The notes below the pieces were generated by a model. The model was given only the letters and a program-made list of their open reading frames with translations. It searched no databases and was not told where the DNA came from. The position numbers and the translations under genes are program-made. A stretch of DNA of 6,563 nt from Bacillota bacterium. GTDB lineage: Bacteria > Bacillota > Clostridia > Oscillospirales > Acutalibacteraceae. Positions within the stretch are counted from its first letter, which is position 1. The number at the start of each line of letters is the position of its first letter. The stretch spans positions 1 through 6,563 of the forward strand of contig WQTL01000379.1 in the NCBI GenBank assembly GCA_009786275.1. Reading direction: 5' to 3'. Shown one piece after another: positions 5,543 through 6,563 of this stretch.

Positions 5543-5890
5543 ATGAACGCAAAGAACCAAAGCACGGCAACCATCACCAGCGCGCCCTTGCTGCACGGAA
5601 TGCCGGTGGAAGACTGCGGGCTGTTTGCCTGTTTCATCTGCTACGAGTTCTGCATAAGCTACCAGCGCCAGGCGATGAAGCGGCCGGAGCAGCTGATCTA
5701 TCTGTTAATCGCGGAGCAATTCGCCCTGATGTGTGCGGGCATCGCGAAAATGAAATTCAACCGGCGTAAAAGCGCTGTGTATATCAAGGAGATCACGGCC
5801 GCAGACGCACAGGCGCTTGTACTGATGATCGAACTGGAGCGAAAGGAAAGGAGCGCATATGAGGACATACCCGAAAACCCAAACATATGA
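5543..5890 (+). CDS. Hypothetical protein, 115 aa
   Basis: ATG 5543 follows GAGAGGAG (5530-5537) at five bases, and TGA is at 5888-5890. I do not recognise the family. The N-terminal third is Cys rich (DCGLFACFICYEFC), followed by a moderately hydrophobic helical stretch (QLIYLLIAEQFALMCAGIAK). A basic patch (KFNRRK) and a C-terminal acidic/basic helix (LVLMIELERKERSAYEDIP) come after. Neither hydrophobic stretch is long or clean enough to call a membrane segment with confidence. The gene overlaps the next methyltransferase by 32 nt in another frame and carries that gene's ribosome binding site, so the two are likely translated in a coupled way. Its G+C appears lower than that of the neighbours. 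It might be a metal-binding or partner protein, but nothing proves it. Confidence 0.6.
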   Translation: MNAKNQSTATITSAPLLHGMPVEDCGLFACFICYEFCISYQRQAMKRPEQLIYLLIAEQFALMCAGIAKMKFNRRKSAVYIKEITAADAQALVLMIELERKERSAYEDIPENPNI

Positions 5891-6563
5891 CCCGGCATGG
5901 ATCGAAGCCAACTGGATGGGGCCCAACCCCCTGTGGCTGCTGGAGGACCTGTGCGATCACCTGGACCTGCGCCCCGGCATGCGCGTGCTCGACATGGGCT
6001 GCGGCAGGGGCCTGACCTCGGTATTTTTGGCGAAGGAATACGGCGTGACGGTGTTCGCCAACGACCTGTGGGTGCCCGCGACGGACAACCTGAAGCGCTT
6101 TGAGGAGGCGGGGGTGGCCGACAGGGTGTTCCCCATCCACGCCGAGGCCCATGCCCTGCCCTACGCCGAAAACTTTTTTGATATAGCCATCTCCATCGAC
6201 AGCTACGAGTACTACGGCACGGGGGATTCCTATTTCCCTGACGTGTTCTCCAAGCTGGTGAAGCCCGGCGGGCAGTTCGGCATTGTCGTGCCGGGGCTGA
6301 CAAGGGAGTTCGAGAAGGGCTGTCCCGAGACGCTAAAAGATGTATGGGTACCCGAGATGTTCACGTTCCACAGCGGCGCCTTTTGGCGCGCCCTTTGGGA
6401 GAAGACCGGGCTGTGCGAGATCACCGCGTGCTATGACCTGGAGGACCCGAAGGGCATCTGGCGGCCCTACGCGCAGTGGTGCGCGGTGAACGACAAGCCG
6501 GAGCTCGGCGGCGGCAGCGACATGGACATACGGCTGCTGGACGCCGACACGGACGGCGACCTT
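5859..6563 (+). CDS. Class I SAM-dependent methyltransferase (3' partial, runs off the window)
   Basis: The frame is open from ATG 5859 to the last base (235 codons) without a stop, so the gene continues beyond the window. AAAGGAG (5846-5852) lies six bases before the start, inside the 115-aa gene. The product begins MRTYPKTQTYDPAWIEANWM. Motif I is a canonical VLDMGCGRG (43-51), preceded by the MGPNPLWLLEDL region and followed by FANDLW at the end of strand 2. An ENFFDIAISIDSYEYYG segment and VKPGGQFGIVVPG follow. This pattern matches Methyltransf_11-type enzymes widespread in Clostridia, often labelled as cyclopropane-synthase-like or generic SAM methyltransferases; the label does not fix the substrate. 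Relatives are roughly 250-270 aa by my recollection, so only a short C-terminal part should be missing. It differs clearly from the upstream methyltransferase in motif I, so the two are not recent duplicates. Confidence 0.9.
   Translation, partial: MRTYPKTQTYDPAWIEANWMGPNPLWLLEDLCDHLDLRPGMRVLDMGCGRGLTSVFLAKEYGVTVFANDLWVPATDNLKRFEEAGVADRVFPIHAEAHALPYAENFFDIAISIDSYEYYGTGDSYFPDVFSKLVKPGGQFGIVVPGLTREFEKGCPETLKDVWVPEMFTFHSGAFWRALWEKTGLCEITACYDLEDPKGIWRPYAQWCAVNDKPELGGGSDMDIRLLDADTDGDL

Noticed and set aside
5698..6303. 201-aa minus-strand ORF opposite the second methyltransferase
   Set aside because: Arg/Pro/Ser-rich shadow. The + strand frame holds canonical methyltransferase motifs and stays open to the window end.

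Overview
The window looks like chromosomal (or metagenomic) DNA from a GC-rich member of the Firmicutes, most plausibly a Clostridia-type gut anaerobe. This is an inference. It rests on strong AAAGGAGG-type ribosome binding sites, near-consensus sigma-A promoters (TTGACT/TATACT and TTGACA/TATAAT), hairpin plus T-run terminators, and gene families common in that group. No rRNA, tRNA, CRISPR array, transposase or integrase was seen. All genes lie on the + strand, and the long minus-strand ORFs are shadows.

Layout: (1) Bases 1-1383 hold the 3' part of a probable surface protein: a Cys-rich stretch, a seven-bladed YVTN-type beta-propeller and a C-terminal C1q/TNF/BclA-like jelly-roll. (2) Bases 1384-2158 form an AT-richer, signal-dense region. 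It contains a perfect 15-bp inverted repeat abutting promoter P1, a 49-aa small protein, a 10-codon mini-ORF running into an intrinsic terminator, a consensus promoter P2, a 34-codon small ORF and a second terminator-like hairpin. (3) Bases 2159-5890, continuing past the window end, look like one transcription unit. It encodes a 798-aa ABC exporter half-transporter with an extra N-terminal domain and zinc ribbon, a class I SAM methyltransferase, an unrecognised 115-aa protein, and a second class I SAM methyltransferase still open at base 6563. The last one has no stop codon inside the window.

Most interesting point: the only convincing promoter for the ABC transporter lies upstream of the 34-codon ORF, and a hairpin with a T-run sits between that ORF and the transporter's ribosome binding site. 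This is the architecture of leader-peptide (ribosome-mediated) transcription attenuation, as established for the Bacillus subtilis bmrB-bmrCD multidrug exporter. The peptide itself is not one I recognise. A second point is a near-identical 26-nt hairpin repeat in two intercistronic positions, just before the start sites of the first methyltransferase and of the 115-aa gene. It appears to supply the last codons of the first methyltransferase.

How the genes may work together (inference): a drug- or metabolite-responsive leader controls an exporter co-transcribed with two small-molecule-type methyltransferases, which could form an efflux-plus-modification cassette. No substrate can be named from sequence alone.
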